Shown in pieces: positions 7,749-17,900 of a stretch of 64,000 nt of DNA; the first letter of the stretch is position 1, and every line of letters starts with the position of its first letter. The notes beneath the pieces are model-generated. The model saw only the letters and a program-made list of their open reading frames with translations. It had not been told where the DNA came from and made no database searches. Position numbers and translations under genes: made by a program. Origin of the DNA: Microbispora amethystogenes (GTDB lineage Bacteria > Actinomycetota > Actinomycetes > Streptosporangiales > Streptosporangiaceae); the NCBI RefSeq assembly GCF_016863015.1, contig NZ_BOOB01000028.1, positions 1 through 64,000 on the forward strand, written 5' to 3'.

Positions 7749-9650
7749 ATGACGGTCACACAGCAGGGGGGACATGACCATCTGTCCGAGGACGACCTAC
7801 CGGATCTGGAGGAGATCGAGTCGCCTCAGTGGGCCCGCCACTACGGCACGATGGCGGGGCTCAGTTTCCTGACCGTGGCCCGGCGGCTGCCCGGCCTGAT
7901 CCGCCAGGCCCTCCGCATCGCGTGGGAGGCGAGCCCCCGCGACACGGTGGCCACCGTCACGCTGAACGTGCTCGGGGGCGTCCTCACCGCCTTCGGCCTG
8001 CTGGCCACCACCGGCGTCCTGACCGCGCTGCTCCAGGAGGGCCCGACTCCCGACCGCGTCCGGGCCGCGCTGCCGAGCCTGCTGCTCGTAGGCCTCGCCG
8101 CCACCGTCCGCACGGCGGTGCAGGCCGGTGCGGGCTGGGCGGAGTCGCGGCTGTCGCCGCAGGTCAGCCGCATCACCGAGCGGCGGCTCTACACGCTGAC
8201 GAGCCGGGTCGAGCTCATCTGCTACGACGACCCGGAGTTCCACGACGCGTTGCAGCGGGCCCGCATGCGCGGCATGGTGGCCGACTCGATCGTGAGCACG
8301 GCCATCGACACCGTGTCCGCCGTGGTCGGGCTCGCGGCCGCGGCGGGCGTGCTGGGCGTGCTGCACCCGGTGCTGCTGCCGCTGCTCCTGCTGGCGGTGC
8401 TGCCCGACGCCTGGGCCGCGGTCCGGTCGGCCAGGATGCGCTACACCACCAATCTGCAGCTGATCTCGGCCCACCGCCGCAAGTGGATCATCGAGGAACT
8501 GCTCGCCGACAAGGACACCGCGGCCGAGGTGCGTACGTTCACCATGCGCGGCTTCCTGCTCCGCATGTTCGACAAGGTCGCCATAGGCGAGCAGCGGGTG
8601 ATGCTCGCGCTCGCGCGGCGGCAGACGTTCACGAGGATCCTGGGTGAGGCGCTCGGCGGCGTCGGTCAGGGCGTCGTCTACCTCACGCTCGGGGTGCTGC
8701 TGGTGATCGGCGCGGTGCCGCTCGCGGTGGCCGGAACGGCGGTGCTCGCCATCCGGACCGGCCAGGGGTCGCTGGCGAACCTCCTGTTCTCGACGAACCG
8801 GCTCTACGAGGAGGGCCTCTACTTCACCGACTTCCTGGACTTCACCGCCCGCGCCGAGGCCAGGATTCCCCCTCTCCGCGAGCGGGAGGCCCCGGAGCGC
8901 TTCGAGCGCATCACCGTCGAGGACGTCACATTCACCTATCCCGCCACGCCGGCCCCGGCGCTGCGCGGGGTGTCGGCCCGCGTCGAGCGCGGGGAGGTGG
9001 TGGCCCTCGTCGGGGAGAACGGCTCGGGCAAGACCACCCTCGCCAAGATCCTCGCCGGGTTGTACGAACCGGACGGCGGCCGTGTGCTGTGGGACGACGT
9101 CGACGTGACCGAGGTCGATCCCGACAGCCTGCGCCGCAGGATCGCGGTCATCGCACAGGACCACACCCGGTGGCCGCTGACCGCCCGCCACAACATCACG
9201 ATGGGCATGGGGCGGGGCGAGGCCGAGGTCGTCCGCGCCGCCGAGGTCGCGGGCGCCGACCAGGTCATCGCCGAACTGCCGCTCGGCTACCGCACGCTGC
9301 TGGACCGCCGGTTCAAGAACGGCCACGAGCTGTCGGGCGGCCAGTGGCAGCGCGTCGCGGTGGCGCGCGGCTTCTACCGGGACGCGCCGCTGCTGATCTG
9401 CGACGAGCCCACGGCGGCCCTCGACGCCCGGGCCGAGCACGCGTTGTTCGACCGGATCAGGCGGCACGCCGACGGGCGGACGGTGCTGCTCATCACCCAC
9501 CGGCTCGCCAGCGTCCGCTACGCCGACCGCATCTACGTGCTCGACCACGGCCACGTCCGCGAGCACGGCACCCACGACGAGCTGATCGCGCTCGGCGGGC
9601 TCTACGCCGAGCTCTACAACCTCCAGGCCGAGGCCTACCGGGCCTCGTGA
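7749..9650 (+). CDS. ABC transporter, fused permease and ATPase (exporter type)
   Basis: A 633-residue half-transporter. The N-terminal ~370 residues hold about six membrane helices ('VATVTLNVLGGVLTAFGLLA', 'LLPLLLLAVLPDAWAAV'). The C-terminal nucleotide-binding domain has Walker A 'GENGSGKTT' from residue 422, signature 'LSGGQ' from 528, Walker B 'LLICDEPTAALD' and the switch histidine in 'LLITHRL'. It resembles exporters found next to lantibiotic or peptide genes, but no peptide or modification gene is adjacent, so the substrate is open. Such proteins act as homo- or heterodimers. Confidence 0.93.
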   Translation: MTVTQQGGHDHLSEDDLPDLEEIESPQWARHYGTMAGLSFLTVARRLPGLIRQALRIAWEASPRDTVATVTLNVLGGVLTAFGLLATTGVLTALLQEGPTPDRVRAALPSLLLVGLAATVRTAVQAGAGWAESRLSPQVSRITERRLYTLTSRVELICYDDPEFHDALQRARMRGMVADSIVSTAIDTVSAVVGLAAAAGVLGVLHPVLLPLLLLAVLPDAWAAVRSARMRYTTNLQLISAHRRKWIIEELLADKDTAAEVRTFTMRGFLLRMFDKVAIGEQRVMLALARRQTFTRILGEALGGVGQGVVYLTLGVLLVIGAVPLAVAGTAVLAIRTGQGSLANLLFSTNRLYEEGLYFTDFLDFTARAEARIPPLREREAPERFERITVEDVTFTYPATPAPALRGVSARVERGEVVALVGENGSGKTTLAKILAGLYEPDGGRVLWDDVDVTEVDPDSLRRRIAVIAQDHTRWPLTARHNITMGMGRGEAEVVRAAEVAGADQVIAELPLGYRTLLDRRFKNGHELSGGQWQRVAVARGFYRDAPLLICDEPTAALDARAEHALFDRIRRHADGRTVLLITHRLASVRYADRIYVLDHGHVREHGTHDELIALGGLYAELYNLQAEAYRAS

Positions 9651-9652
9651 GG

Positions 9653-10051
9653 TCAGGAGGCCTGCTCGCAGTCGGGGAGCATGGCGCGCATGGTGAGCAC
9701 GTCCTTGTAGTACTGCATCTTCCGCTGCACCCCGCCCTGCTTCTGGCGCAGGTCGGCGATCTGGGCCTCGACCTTCCGGTCGTGCTCCTCCAGCAGCGCG
9801 ATGCGGTCGGCGATGGTGTGCTCGCCCTGCCGTACGAGCGCGGCGAAGCGCAGCATCTCGGCGATCGGCATGCCGGTGTCCCGGAGACAGCGGACCATGC
9901 CGAGCCAGCTCACGTCCTCCTCGGTGAAGCGCCGCTGGCCCGACGCGTTCCGGCCGATCGGCTCAAGCAGCCCGATCCGTTCGTAGTAACGAAGGGTGTC
10001 GAGGCTGAAACCGGTCTCCTCGACGACCTGTCCAGGTGTGTACACGGCCAC
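9653..10051 (-). CDS. MerR-family transcriptional regulator
   Basis: Read from GTG 10051, a 132-residue regulator: 'VYTPGQVVEETGFSLDTLRYYERIGLL' is the classic MerR DNA-binding start, followed by the second wing ('GQRRFTEEDVSWLGMVRCL') and a long dimerisation coiled coil to the C-terminus ('EEHDRKVEAQIADLRQKQ'). The tail has a single cysteine ('LPDCEQAS'), so a metal-binding role is not evident. An upstream frame extension to 10132 lacks homology-like features. It converges on the ABC exporter gene and diverges from the pentapeptide-repeat gene. Confidence 0.9.
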   Translation of the reverse strand: MAVYTPGQVVEETGFSLDTLRYYERIGLLEPIGRNASGQRRFTEEDVSWLGMVRCLRDTGMPIAEMLRFAALVRQGEHTIADRIALLEEHDRKVEAQIADLRQKQGGVQRKMQYYKDVLTMRAMLPDCEQAS

Positions 10052-10086
10052 GCCGTTGATCCTGTCACAGCGGATGCCGTACCGCC

Positions 10087-10115
10087 GCGAACCGTTGTGC
10101 CTGTAGGCGGTTCGC
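10087..10115. promoter_or_regulatory. Possible operator in the MerR/pentapeptide intergenic region
   Basis: Inverted repeat GCGAACCG (10087-10094) with CGGTTCGC (10108-10115), 13-bp spacer, in the divergent promoter region. Dyads separated by this distance occur at MerR-type promoters, but no matching -35/-10 pair was established, so the call is tentative. Confidence 0.35.
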
Positions 10116-10219
10116 AAGCGAATCGCAAACAACTCCCCTTATAACGGATGCTGTTCAACGCCTTTCCGAGGGACCATTCCCGGCGGGCGGCGCGTTTCGA
10201 GGGAGACAGTGAGACAGAG

Positions 10220-11905
10220 ATGCCCGGCCTTCCCCGCCTCCTCGCCGGCATGGCACTCGCCGCCGCCGCCGTCCTGCCGATGGTCCCGGTCTCGCCGGCC
10301 TCCGCCGCGCCGCTCCCGTGCCGTCCCCGCAGCGGCCCGAAACTGGCCGGGCGCGATCTCACCCGGGCCGCGCTGCCCGCCGACCTGTCCTGCGCCGACC
10401 TGCGCGGCGCCACGCTGGACGGGCTGTACGTACGCGTCCCGCTCGCCGGGGCCGACCTGCGGGGAGCGTCGCTCAAGGGGACCCACCTCGGGAACGCCCA
10501 GATGGCCGGGGTCAGGCTGGGCAAGGCCGACCTGTCGGAGGCCGAGCTCTACTACGCGGACCTGCGGGGCGCGGACCTGCGCGGGGCGACGATGGACGAC
10601 TCCTTGCCGTACGGCGCGCACCTGGAGGGGGCCAACCTCAGCGGGGCGACCCTGACACGGGCCAAGGCGTACTCGGCGCAGTTCGACGACGCCAAGCTGG
10701 TCGGCACGGACCTCACCGACGCCGACGTCTACGGCGCCGACCTGCGCCGGGCCGACCTCACCCGGGTGAAGGCCCCGAAGGCCCGGCTCTACGGCGCCAC
10801 CCTGATCAAAGCCGTGTTCCGGCGGGCGGACCTCCGGGACGCGCAGCTGTACCAGTCGGTGATGGACGGCGCCGACTTCCGGGGCGCCGACCTCGGCGGG
10901 GCTGACCTGCGGGACGTGCGCGGCGCCCGGCTGGCCGGGAGCACGGGCGTGCCGAAGGCCCTGCCCGCTCCCGGCGCGGCGTGCGAGCCCGGCGAGGGCC
11001 AGCACTACGCGGGGTGGGACCTGACCACGGTCACCGACTTCCCCGGCGACCTGAGCTGCGCCGACCTCACCGGCGCCAAGCTGGACGGCCTCAACCTGGG
11101 CAGCGTCAAGCTCAACCGGGCCATCCTGCGGGACGTCTCCGCGGCCGGGACGACCTTCCGCTCCCTCAAGGGCGCGGACCTGACCGGCGCGCACCTGCGA
11201 CGGGCCGTGCTCGGCAGCGCGGACCTCACCGGGGCGAACCTTACCCGGGCGGACCTCTCGGAGGCCGAGCTCAGCAGCTCCACCCTGACCGGGGCCACGC
11301 TGACCGGCGCAGACCTTCGCGGGGCCGAGATGACCAGCGTCACGGCGGACCAGGCCGACTTCACCGCCGCGCGGATGGACCGGGCGCAGCTGGGCAGCGG
11401 CAGGCTCCGGGACGCGGTCTTCCGCAAAGCCACGCTGACCGACGCCAGCCTGCGGTCGGCCGAACTGCGCGGCGCGACCTTCCAGGACGCCGAGGTGACC
11501 GGCCTGGAGGTCGACTACGCGGAGGACGCCGACCTGTCCGGGTCGACCAGCAGGCTCGGCGCCGGCTGGATCGTCTTCTTCGGCATCGCAGGCCTGGTCG
11601 TCTTCTGGATCGTCCTCGGGCTGGTCGTCCGCGGAACCCGGCGGAGGAAGGCCGTCAGGAAGCAGGCCGCGGAAACGGCCGTCCGGTTCGCGGACGCGCG
11701 GCACGTCCAGGAGGAGAACGTGACGCGGCTCGGCGAGGAGATCGACGGCGCGGCGGACAGAACCGGCGAAATCGACTGGAACGCGGCCCTGGACGCCTAC
11801 GACGCGGCGAAGGAGGCTCTAGCGACCGCCCACGACATGAGCGACCTGCAGGACGTCGAGACGATCGTGGCGCGCGGCCGGAAGGCCCTCGGCCGCCGCC
11901 GGTGA
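10220..11905 (+). CDS. Exported pentapeptide-repeat membrane protein
   Basis: A 561-residue protein read from ATG 10220, which gives a signal peptide ('LLAGMALAAAAVLPMVPVSPASA'). Two blocks of A(D/N)LXX pentapeptide repeats follow, each opening with a similar cysteine-containing cap ('PADLSCADLRGATLDGL' and 'PGDLSCADLTGAKLDGL'), which indicates an internal duplication. A single membrane helix ('WIVFFGIAGLVVFWIVLGLVV') near residue 450 and a charged cytoplasmic tail of about 100 residues end the protein. Pentapeptide repeats fold as right-handed quadrilateral beta-helices. Here they lie outside the membrane, so DNA-gyrase mimicry as in MfpA/Qnr is unlikely. Function unknown. Confidence 0.85.
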   Translation: MPGLPRLLAGMALAAAAVLPMVPVSPASAAPLPCRPRSGPKLAGRDLTRAALPADLSCADLRGATLDGLYVRVPLAGADLRGASLKGTHLGNAQMAGVRLGKADLSEAELYYADLRGADLRGATMDDSLPYGAHLEGANLSGATLTRAKAYSAQFDDAKLVGTDLTDADVYGADLRRADLTRVKAPKARLYGATLIKAVFRRADLRDAQLYQSVMDGADFRGADLGGADLRDVRGARLAGSTGVPKALPAPGAACEPGEGQHYAGWDLTTVTDFPGDLSCADLTGAKLDGLNLGSVKLNRAILRDVSAAGTTFRSLKGADLTGAHLRRAVLGSADLTGANLTRADLSEAELSSSTLTGATLTGADLRGAEMTSVTADQADFTAARMDRAQLGSGRLRDAVFRKATLTDASLRSAELRGATFQDAEVTGLEVDYAEDADLSGSTSRLGAGWIVFFGIAGLVVFWIVLGLVVRGTRRRKAVRKQAAETAVRFADARHVQEENVTRLGEEIDGAADRTGEIDWNAALDAYDAAKEALATAHDMSDLQDVETIVARGRKALGRRR

Positions 11906-11950
11906 AAGCGGCTTGCGCTGGAGTGCGCTCCAGGCGGCAGCCTGTTCGGC

Positions 11951-12862
11951 ATGAGAATCGCTCTGGGGACGATCCCCTTCGGGACCACCGTGGACGAAGA
12001 GACCTCTTTCGCCATCCTCGACCGCTTCGTCGAAGGCGGCGGAACGATCCTCGACACGGCCAACAACTATCCCTTCTGGCAGGACGGCGCGACCGGGGAC
12101 GAGAGCGAGTCCACCATCGGCCGGTGGCTCGCCTCCCGCCGCAACCGGGACACGGTGGTGATCAGCACCAAGTGCGGCGCCCGCCCGTCCGTGCCCGGCG
12201 CCCGTACGCTCGACGCCGCCGAGGGCCTGTCAGCCGGTGTCGTCCGGGCCGCGATCGAGGGCAGCCTACGGCGCCTCGGCACCGATCACGTGGACGTGTA
12301 CTGGGCCCACGTCGACGACAGGGCGACGCCGCTGGAGGAGACGGTCGCCGCCTTCGACGAGGTGGTGCGGGCCGGCCAGGCCCGGGAGGTGGGCGCGAGC
12401 AACCACGCCACCTGGCGGCTGGAGCGGGCCCGCGCCCTGGCGGCGGCGCGCGGCGGCGCCCGGTACGGCCACGTGCAGCTCCGCCACTCCTATCTCCGTC
12501 CCCGCCCCGGAGTACGGCTGCCCGAGGGCGGCCACACCCTGGTCACCGAGGAGTTGCTCGACTACGTGCGCTCCGAGGGCGATCTGCGGCTGTGGGTCTA
12601 CTCCTCGCTGCTGGCGGGCGCGTACACGGCCAAGCCGCTGCCCGAGCACTACGACCACCCCGGCACCACCCGGCGGCTGGCCGTGCTCGACGAGGTGGCG
12701 GGCGAGATCGGCGCGACGCGCAACCAGGTCGTGCTCGCCTGGCTGCGGGCGCAGGACATCCTCCCGATCGTCGGAGTCAGCTCCGTCGCCCAGCTGGAGG
12801 AGATCATGACCGACGTGAAGCTCGACGCCGACCTGCTCTCCCGCCTCGACGCCACCGCCTGA
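11951..12862 (+). CDS. Aldo/keto reductase
   Basis: A 303-residue NADPH-dependent oxidoreductase of the (beta/alpha)8 AKR family. Catalytic-tetrad positions can be read: Asp and Tyr in 'TILDTANNYPFWQDG', Lys in 'VVISTKCGA', His in 'DVYWAHVDD'. The C-terminal cofactor segment is 'ILPIVGVSSVAQLEEIM'. Stand-alone gene after the pentapeptide-repeat gene. The substrate is unknown. Confidence 0.93.
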   Translation: MRIALGTIPFGTTVDEETSFAILDRFVEGGGTILDTANNYPFWQDGATGDESESTIGRWLASRRNRDTVVISTKCGARPSVPGARTLDAAEGLSAGVVRAAIEGSLRRLGTDHVDVYWAHVDDRATPLEETVAAFDEVVRAGQAREVGASNHATWRLERARALAAARGGARYGHVQLRHSYLRPRPGVRLPEGGHTLVTEELLDYVRSEGDLRLWVYSSLLAGAYTAKPLPEHYDHPGTTRRLAVLDEVAGEIGATRNQVVLAWLRAQDILPIVGVSSVAQLEEIMTDVKLDADLLSRLDATA

Positions 12863-12974
12863 CAAGTAACCCCCGGCGGCGGTTTCCCGCCGATTCCGCC
12901 GCCGGGCTGCTCAGCGGCCACCCCACCGGGAGGTCGACTGGCCACGACCTTTTCCTCGCCACCCGGAGACCGCC

Positions 12975-13546
12975 ATGACGCCAGCGCTGCAGATCAGCGG
13001 GCTGACCAGGCGATTCGGCGACAGGCTCGCCGTCGACGCCATCGACCTCAGCGTTCCCCCGGGCTCCTTCTTCGGGCTCGTCGGCCAGAACGGCGCCGGC
13101 AAGACCACCACCCTGTCCATGGCCGTCGGCTGCTGCCCTACGCCGGCCTGATCTTCATCGTGATGGCCGCCGCCATGACCTCCACCCTGTACGGCACCGA
13201 CGGCACCGCGTTGTGGCTGACGCTGATGACGACGACCGCGAGCGACGTGCGCGGCAGGCAGCTGGCCTGGCTGTCGGCGCACGCACCGGTGGCGATCGTG
13301 CTGACGGTGGCGTTCACCGCTGTCACCGGCGGCCCGTGGCCCCTGATCCTGGCACTGCTACCCGCCCTGCTGGGCGGCGCGGCCGGGCTGGTGCCGCTCA
13401 TCTCGGTGTACGGGCTCGTACCCGGTACCGACCCGCACCGCCGCGCCGGCAACCCGCTGCGTACCAGCGAGGACGACGACGGCCTGACCGGGCTGGCGAT
13501 GCACGGCACGGGCGCGTGGGTCGTCAAGCCACAGGCGCCTCGATAA
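12975..13546 (+). pseudogene. Collapsed ABC transporter locus: ATPase 5' end joined to permease 3' end
   Basis: The frame from ATG 12975 encodes the first ~50 residues of an ABC ATPase through an intact Walker A ('GLVGQNGAGKTTTLSMAVG') and then stops at 13149-13151. Immediately afterwards, in another frame (from about 13133 to the stop at 13546), lies the C-terminal part of a multi-helix ABC permease ('LPYAGLIFIVMAAAMTSTLYG', 'ALWLTLMTTTASDVRGRQL'). The rest of the ATPase and most of the permease are missing. The join falls in a run of repeated CTG near 13130-13135, so a deletion through microhomology is likely. No functional transporter can be made. Part of the permease remnant (13160-13546) is still open and could be mis-annotated as a small membrane protein. 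Confidence 0.85.
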
Positions 13547-13557
13547 GGTCGTCGGCC

Positions 13558-14811
13558 ATGTCGAGGCATCCAGACGCGGGGCTGGGACGGGACTTCGCGT
13601 GGCTGTGGGGGGCCTACGCGGTGAGCTCCCTGGGGACATGGCTGGCCCTGGACGCGTTTCCGTTGATCGCCATCCTGGCCCTGCACGCCGGCGCCGCGCA
13701 GGTGTCCCTGATCGCCGCGGCCGGCGGAGCGGCCGGCGCCCTGCTGGCCGTGCCGCTCGGCCCGTGGATGGAGTTCCGGGGGAAGCGACGGCTCATGATC
13801 CGGGCCGACCTGGTCCGTTTCCTGACGCTGCTGACCGTGCCGGTCGCGTACGCCGCCGGGCTGCTGACGTACGCGCACCTGCTCGGCGTGGCCGTGGTCG
13901 TCGCGCTGGCCGACATCGTCTTCGTGGGGGCCAGCGGAGCCCACCTCAAGGCCCTCGTGCCCAAGAGCCACCTGATGGAGGCGAACGGCCGGTTCGAGAC
14001 GGTCATGTGGACGTCGACCGCCGTCGGCCCGCCGGCCGGCGGCGCGCTCATCGGGATTCTCGGGCCCGTCGTCACGGTCGCCCTGAACGCGGCCAGCTTT
14101 CTGCTGTCCGCGCTCGGCATCCGCGCGATCGCGGCCCCGGAGCCGGCCCCGCCCACCCGCCGTACGGGCGTCTCACGCCGGGCGGAGATCGCCGAGGGGT
14201 GGCGGACGATCGTCGCGGACCCCGGGCTGCGGGTCCTGTTCGCGAACACGGTGCTCGTCTCCGGGCTCATCATGGCGACGGCTCCGCCGCTGACCTTCCT
14301 GATGCTGCACGATCTCGGCCTGACTCCGCTGCAGTACGGGCTCGCCTTCGGCGTTCCCTGCCTGGGCGGCGTCCTGGGCTCCCGGATCTCCCGTCCGCTC
14401 GTCCGCCGGTTCGGGCAGCGGGCGATGCTGCTGGCGTTCGGCGTCGCGCGGGTGCCCTGGCTCGTCGGACTCGCGTTCACGGGAGCGGGCCCGGCCGGGA
14501 TGGCGCTGATCATGCTGGTCGAGTTCGGCCTGATCACCTGCATGGGCGTCTTCAACCCCGTCTACGCCACGTACCGCCTCGAACGGATCGCGGACGGCAA
14601 GGTGGCGCGGGTCCTCACCGCCTGGACCATCACATCCCGGACGACGACCGCCGCGCTCACGGCCCTGTGGGGTGTCCTCGCCGGCCTCGCCGGCGCCCGC
14701 ACCGCGATCACGATCGGCGCGGTGCTGCTCGTCGCGACGGCCGCGATACTCCCGTGGCGTACGCCGTCCCACGACACCGTGCCCGTACTCACCGCCTCCC
14801 CGGCCAACTGA
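13558..14811 (+). CDS. MFS transporter
   Basis: A 417-residue protein with about 12 hydrophobic helices, arranged as two six-helix halves around a cytoplasmic loop ('APPTRRTGVSRRAEIAEGWRT'). The ATG at 13558 lies 11 bases after the stop of the permease remnant. It resembles the macrolide-efflux/MefA-like branch of the major facilitator family ('GLGRDFAWLWGAYAVSSLG'). The substrate is not inferable; no biosynthetic genes are adjacent. Confidence 0.9.
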   Translation: MSRHPDAGLGRDFAWLWGAYAVSSLGTWLALDAFPLIAILALHAGAAQVSLIAAAGGAAGALLAVPLGPWMEFRGKRRLMIRADLVRFLTLLTVPVAYAAGLLTYAHLLGVAVVVALADIVFVGASGAHLKALVPKSHLMEANGRFETVMWTSTAVGPPAGGALIGILGPVVTVALNAASFLLSALGIRAIAAPEPAPPTRRTGVSRRAEIAEGWRTIVADPGLRVLFANTVLVSGLIMATAPPLTFLMLHDLGLTPLQYGLAFGVPCLGGVLGSRISRPLVRRFGQRAMLLAFGVARVPWLVGLAFTGAGPAGMALIMLVEFGLITCMGVFNPVYATYRLERIADGKVARVLTAWTITSRTTTAALTALWGVLAGLAGARTAITIGAVLLVATAAILPWRTPSHDTVPVLTASPAN

Positions 14812-14976
14812 CGCCCGTCTTTTCCTCTTTGTCTGAACATTTGGTTACTTCCTGAGCTACCAGTGCGCTCGTGGTGCAATCGGGGCAAAATTGCAGACCA
14901 GCGTACGAGAACCGTGCGTACCGGCATTGGGGCGCGCTTCCGGCGTGAGCTCTCGTCAATACAAGGAGGGCCGGTC

Positions 14977-17900
14977 GTGGCTCCGAGGTCCACGGGGACG
15001 ACAGGCGCGGGGCCGCATCCGGCGACGGCGCCGCTGGGCGCGTCCCGACGCAGATCGCAGGGGCCCGTACGGGGACGGCGCAGGCAGTGGGGGCACGACC
15101 GGCGCACCCAGGCGATGCCGATGGTGCCGCAGCCGGCCAGTGACCGGCGGATCGCCCTGGCCCGTCTGTCGATCATGCTGACCGTGACGGCCTGGCTGGC
15201 CTACCTCGTCACGTGGTTCTTCCAGGACTTCTTCGACCCGCGCTACTCCTCCGTGGTCGCGCGGTCCGAGGCGATCCTCTATCTGCTCATCGTCACGATG
15301 CTGACGATTTCCGCACTGGCCTATCTGATGGCCCGGCTCGGCTTCTTCTACCGCACCCGCAGTCATCACCGGGCGAGCCGGGCCATTCTGGACCAGTTCT
15401 TCGAGACCACGCGGCCGACGCTCACCACGATCATCCCCTCCTACCAGGAGGAGGCCCGGGTCATCCGGACGACGCTCCTCTCGGCGGCACTGCAGGAGTA
15501 TCCGGACAAACGCGTCGTCCTGCTGATCGACGACCCGTACGTGCCCAAGACGGCCAAGGCGCGGGAACAGTTGCTCGCTGCGCGGGAACTGCCGGGCCAG
15601 ATCATGCGACTGCTGGCCGCCCCGGCGGCGCGCTTCACGCACGCGCTGGAGACGTTCGAACGTTCTCTGGAACGTGACACAATGCCGGACGCCGGTGCGG
15701 TGATCACACTCGCGGGCCACTACGACGCGGCCGCGAACTGGCTGGAACACCTGGCCATGGACCAGGAGATCACCGACCACACCGACGCGTTCTTCGCCAA
15801 CGAGGTCGTGCTCCGCCTGGCGGACTCCCTCCGGGAGATCGTCTCGGCCCTGCGCGCCTCGGCGATGGAGAACGCCGTACTGGACGGGGCGCAGATCCGG
15901 CGGCTGTACCGGCGACTGGTCTGGATCTTCCGCGTGCAGGTCACCAGCTTCGAGCGCAAGCGGTACGTCTCGCTGTCGCACGAGCCCAACAAGGCCATGA
16001 ACCTCAACAGCTACATGGGCCTGCTGGGCGGCACGTACCGCGAGGTGCGCACGGTCAGCGGCCTCGCGCTGGTGCCGTCGAGCCCGGAGACCAGCCAGGT
16101 GCGCATCCCCGACCCCGACTACGTGGTCACCCTGGACGCCGACAGCGTGCTGCTGCCCGAATACTGCCTGCGCCTGGTCCACCTGCTGGAGCAGAGCGAA
16201 TACCGCACCATGGCCATCGCGCAGACGCCCTACAGCGCGTTCCCGGGCTCGGCCACCCGGCTGGAGCGCATCGCCGGCGCCACCACCGACCTGCAGCACA
16301 TCGTGCACCAGGGCCTGACGTACTACGACGCCACCTTCTGGGTGGGCGCGAACGCCGTCATCCGCAAACGGGCCCTGGACGACATCCGCGAGACCTCCTA
16401 CATCGGCGACTGGGAGATCCGCCACTACATCAAGGACCGGACCGTCATCGAGGACACCGAGTCGACGATCGACATGGGGGTCCACGGCTGGCGGCTGCTC
16501 AACTACCCCGAACGGCTCAGCTACAGCGCGACCCCGCCCGACTTCGGCTCGCTCGCCATCCAGCGGCAGCGGTGGGCCAACGGCGGGCTGCTCATCATCC
16601 CCAAGCTGTTCCGCCAGTCGCGGGCCCGCCGGGAGAACGGGGAACGCACCCGGTTCAGCGAGCTTTTCCTGCGCTGGAACTACATGGCGTCCATCTCGTG
16701 GAGCTCGGCCAGCCTGCTGATCCTGCTCGCGTTCCCGTTCAACTCGACGCTGATCAGCCCGCTGCTCGGGCTGATCGCGCTGCCGTACTTCGTGGCGATG
16801 GCCGGTGATCTGCGGTACTGCGGTTACAAACGCCTCGACGTGTTCCGCATCTACGGCTTCAACCTGGTGCTGCTGCCGGTGAACCTGGCCGGCACGCTCT
16901 CCTCGATCGTGCAGGGGATCACCGCGTCGAAGGCCGCGTTCGCCCGTACGCCGAAGGTGCACGACCGCACGGTCGCGCCGCCCACCTTCGTCGTGACGCC
17001 GTACCTGCTGGCCGGGCTGGCGGGCTACACCTTCTACACGGCCTACCAGCACCACCTCGTGGTGAACATGGCGTACGCCGGGTTGAATGTCACCCTCGCC
17101 TGCTACGCCATCGTGGCCTTCATCGGGCTGCGCAACTCGGTGGTCGACGCGTGGATCCACGGGACCGGGCTGCTCTACCGGCCGGCGGAGAAGCGGCGGC
17201 GTTTCCGGCGTGCGAAGCGGGGCGTCCAGCCGGCCAGGCAGGAGACCGACTGGCGGTCGGTCCTGGAGGTGGGCTTCACCGAGCAGCCGAAGGCGCCGGC
17301 CTTCGCGGGCTGGGCGGCCGATTCGGCCGCCGTGGCCCCGCCGGTGGGGGCGCCTGGCGGTCCCGTCGAGGTTCCCCCCGACGCGCCCGCCGCGGGCGGC
17401 GGCGGGCAACCGGGCCGCAGGCTGTCGTTCCTCCGGGTGCTCGCCGCCGTCACGCTCGTGGCGGGATGCGGGTACGGCGGATACGTCGGCGTCCAGGCGA
17501 AGCTCGACACCGTCGGCGTGGTCCCCGGCCAGACCTGGTTCGCGCCGTACGTCGACGTCACCCTGACGCCGACCTACCAGTTCCAGAACCCGCAGGCCAA
17601 CCCGGCCCGGCAGACCGTGCTGGGCTTCGTGGTCGCCGACCCGGCGATCCCCTGCGTGCCGAGCTGGGGAGGCGTCTACCGGCTGGCCCAGGCCGACCGG
17701 TCGCTCGACATCGGCTCGCGCATCGCGCAGATCCGGCAGAACGGCGGACAGGCCATCGTGTCCTTCGGCGGCCAGCGCAACACCGCCCTCGACGTCGGCT
17801 GCACGTCCGTCACCAGGCTCACCACGGCCTACCAGTACGTGATCGACCAGTATCACCTCACCGCCATCGACCTCGACATCGAGGGCCCCGCGCTCGACGA

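Noticed and set aside
13213-13557. N-terminal extension of the MFS transporter frame
   Set aside because: This part is out of frame with, and overlaps, the permease remnant; the true start with the first membrane helix is ATG 13558.
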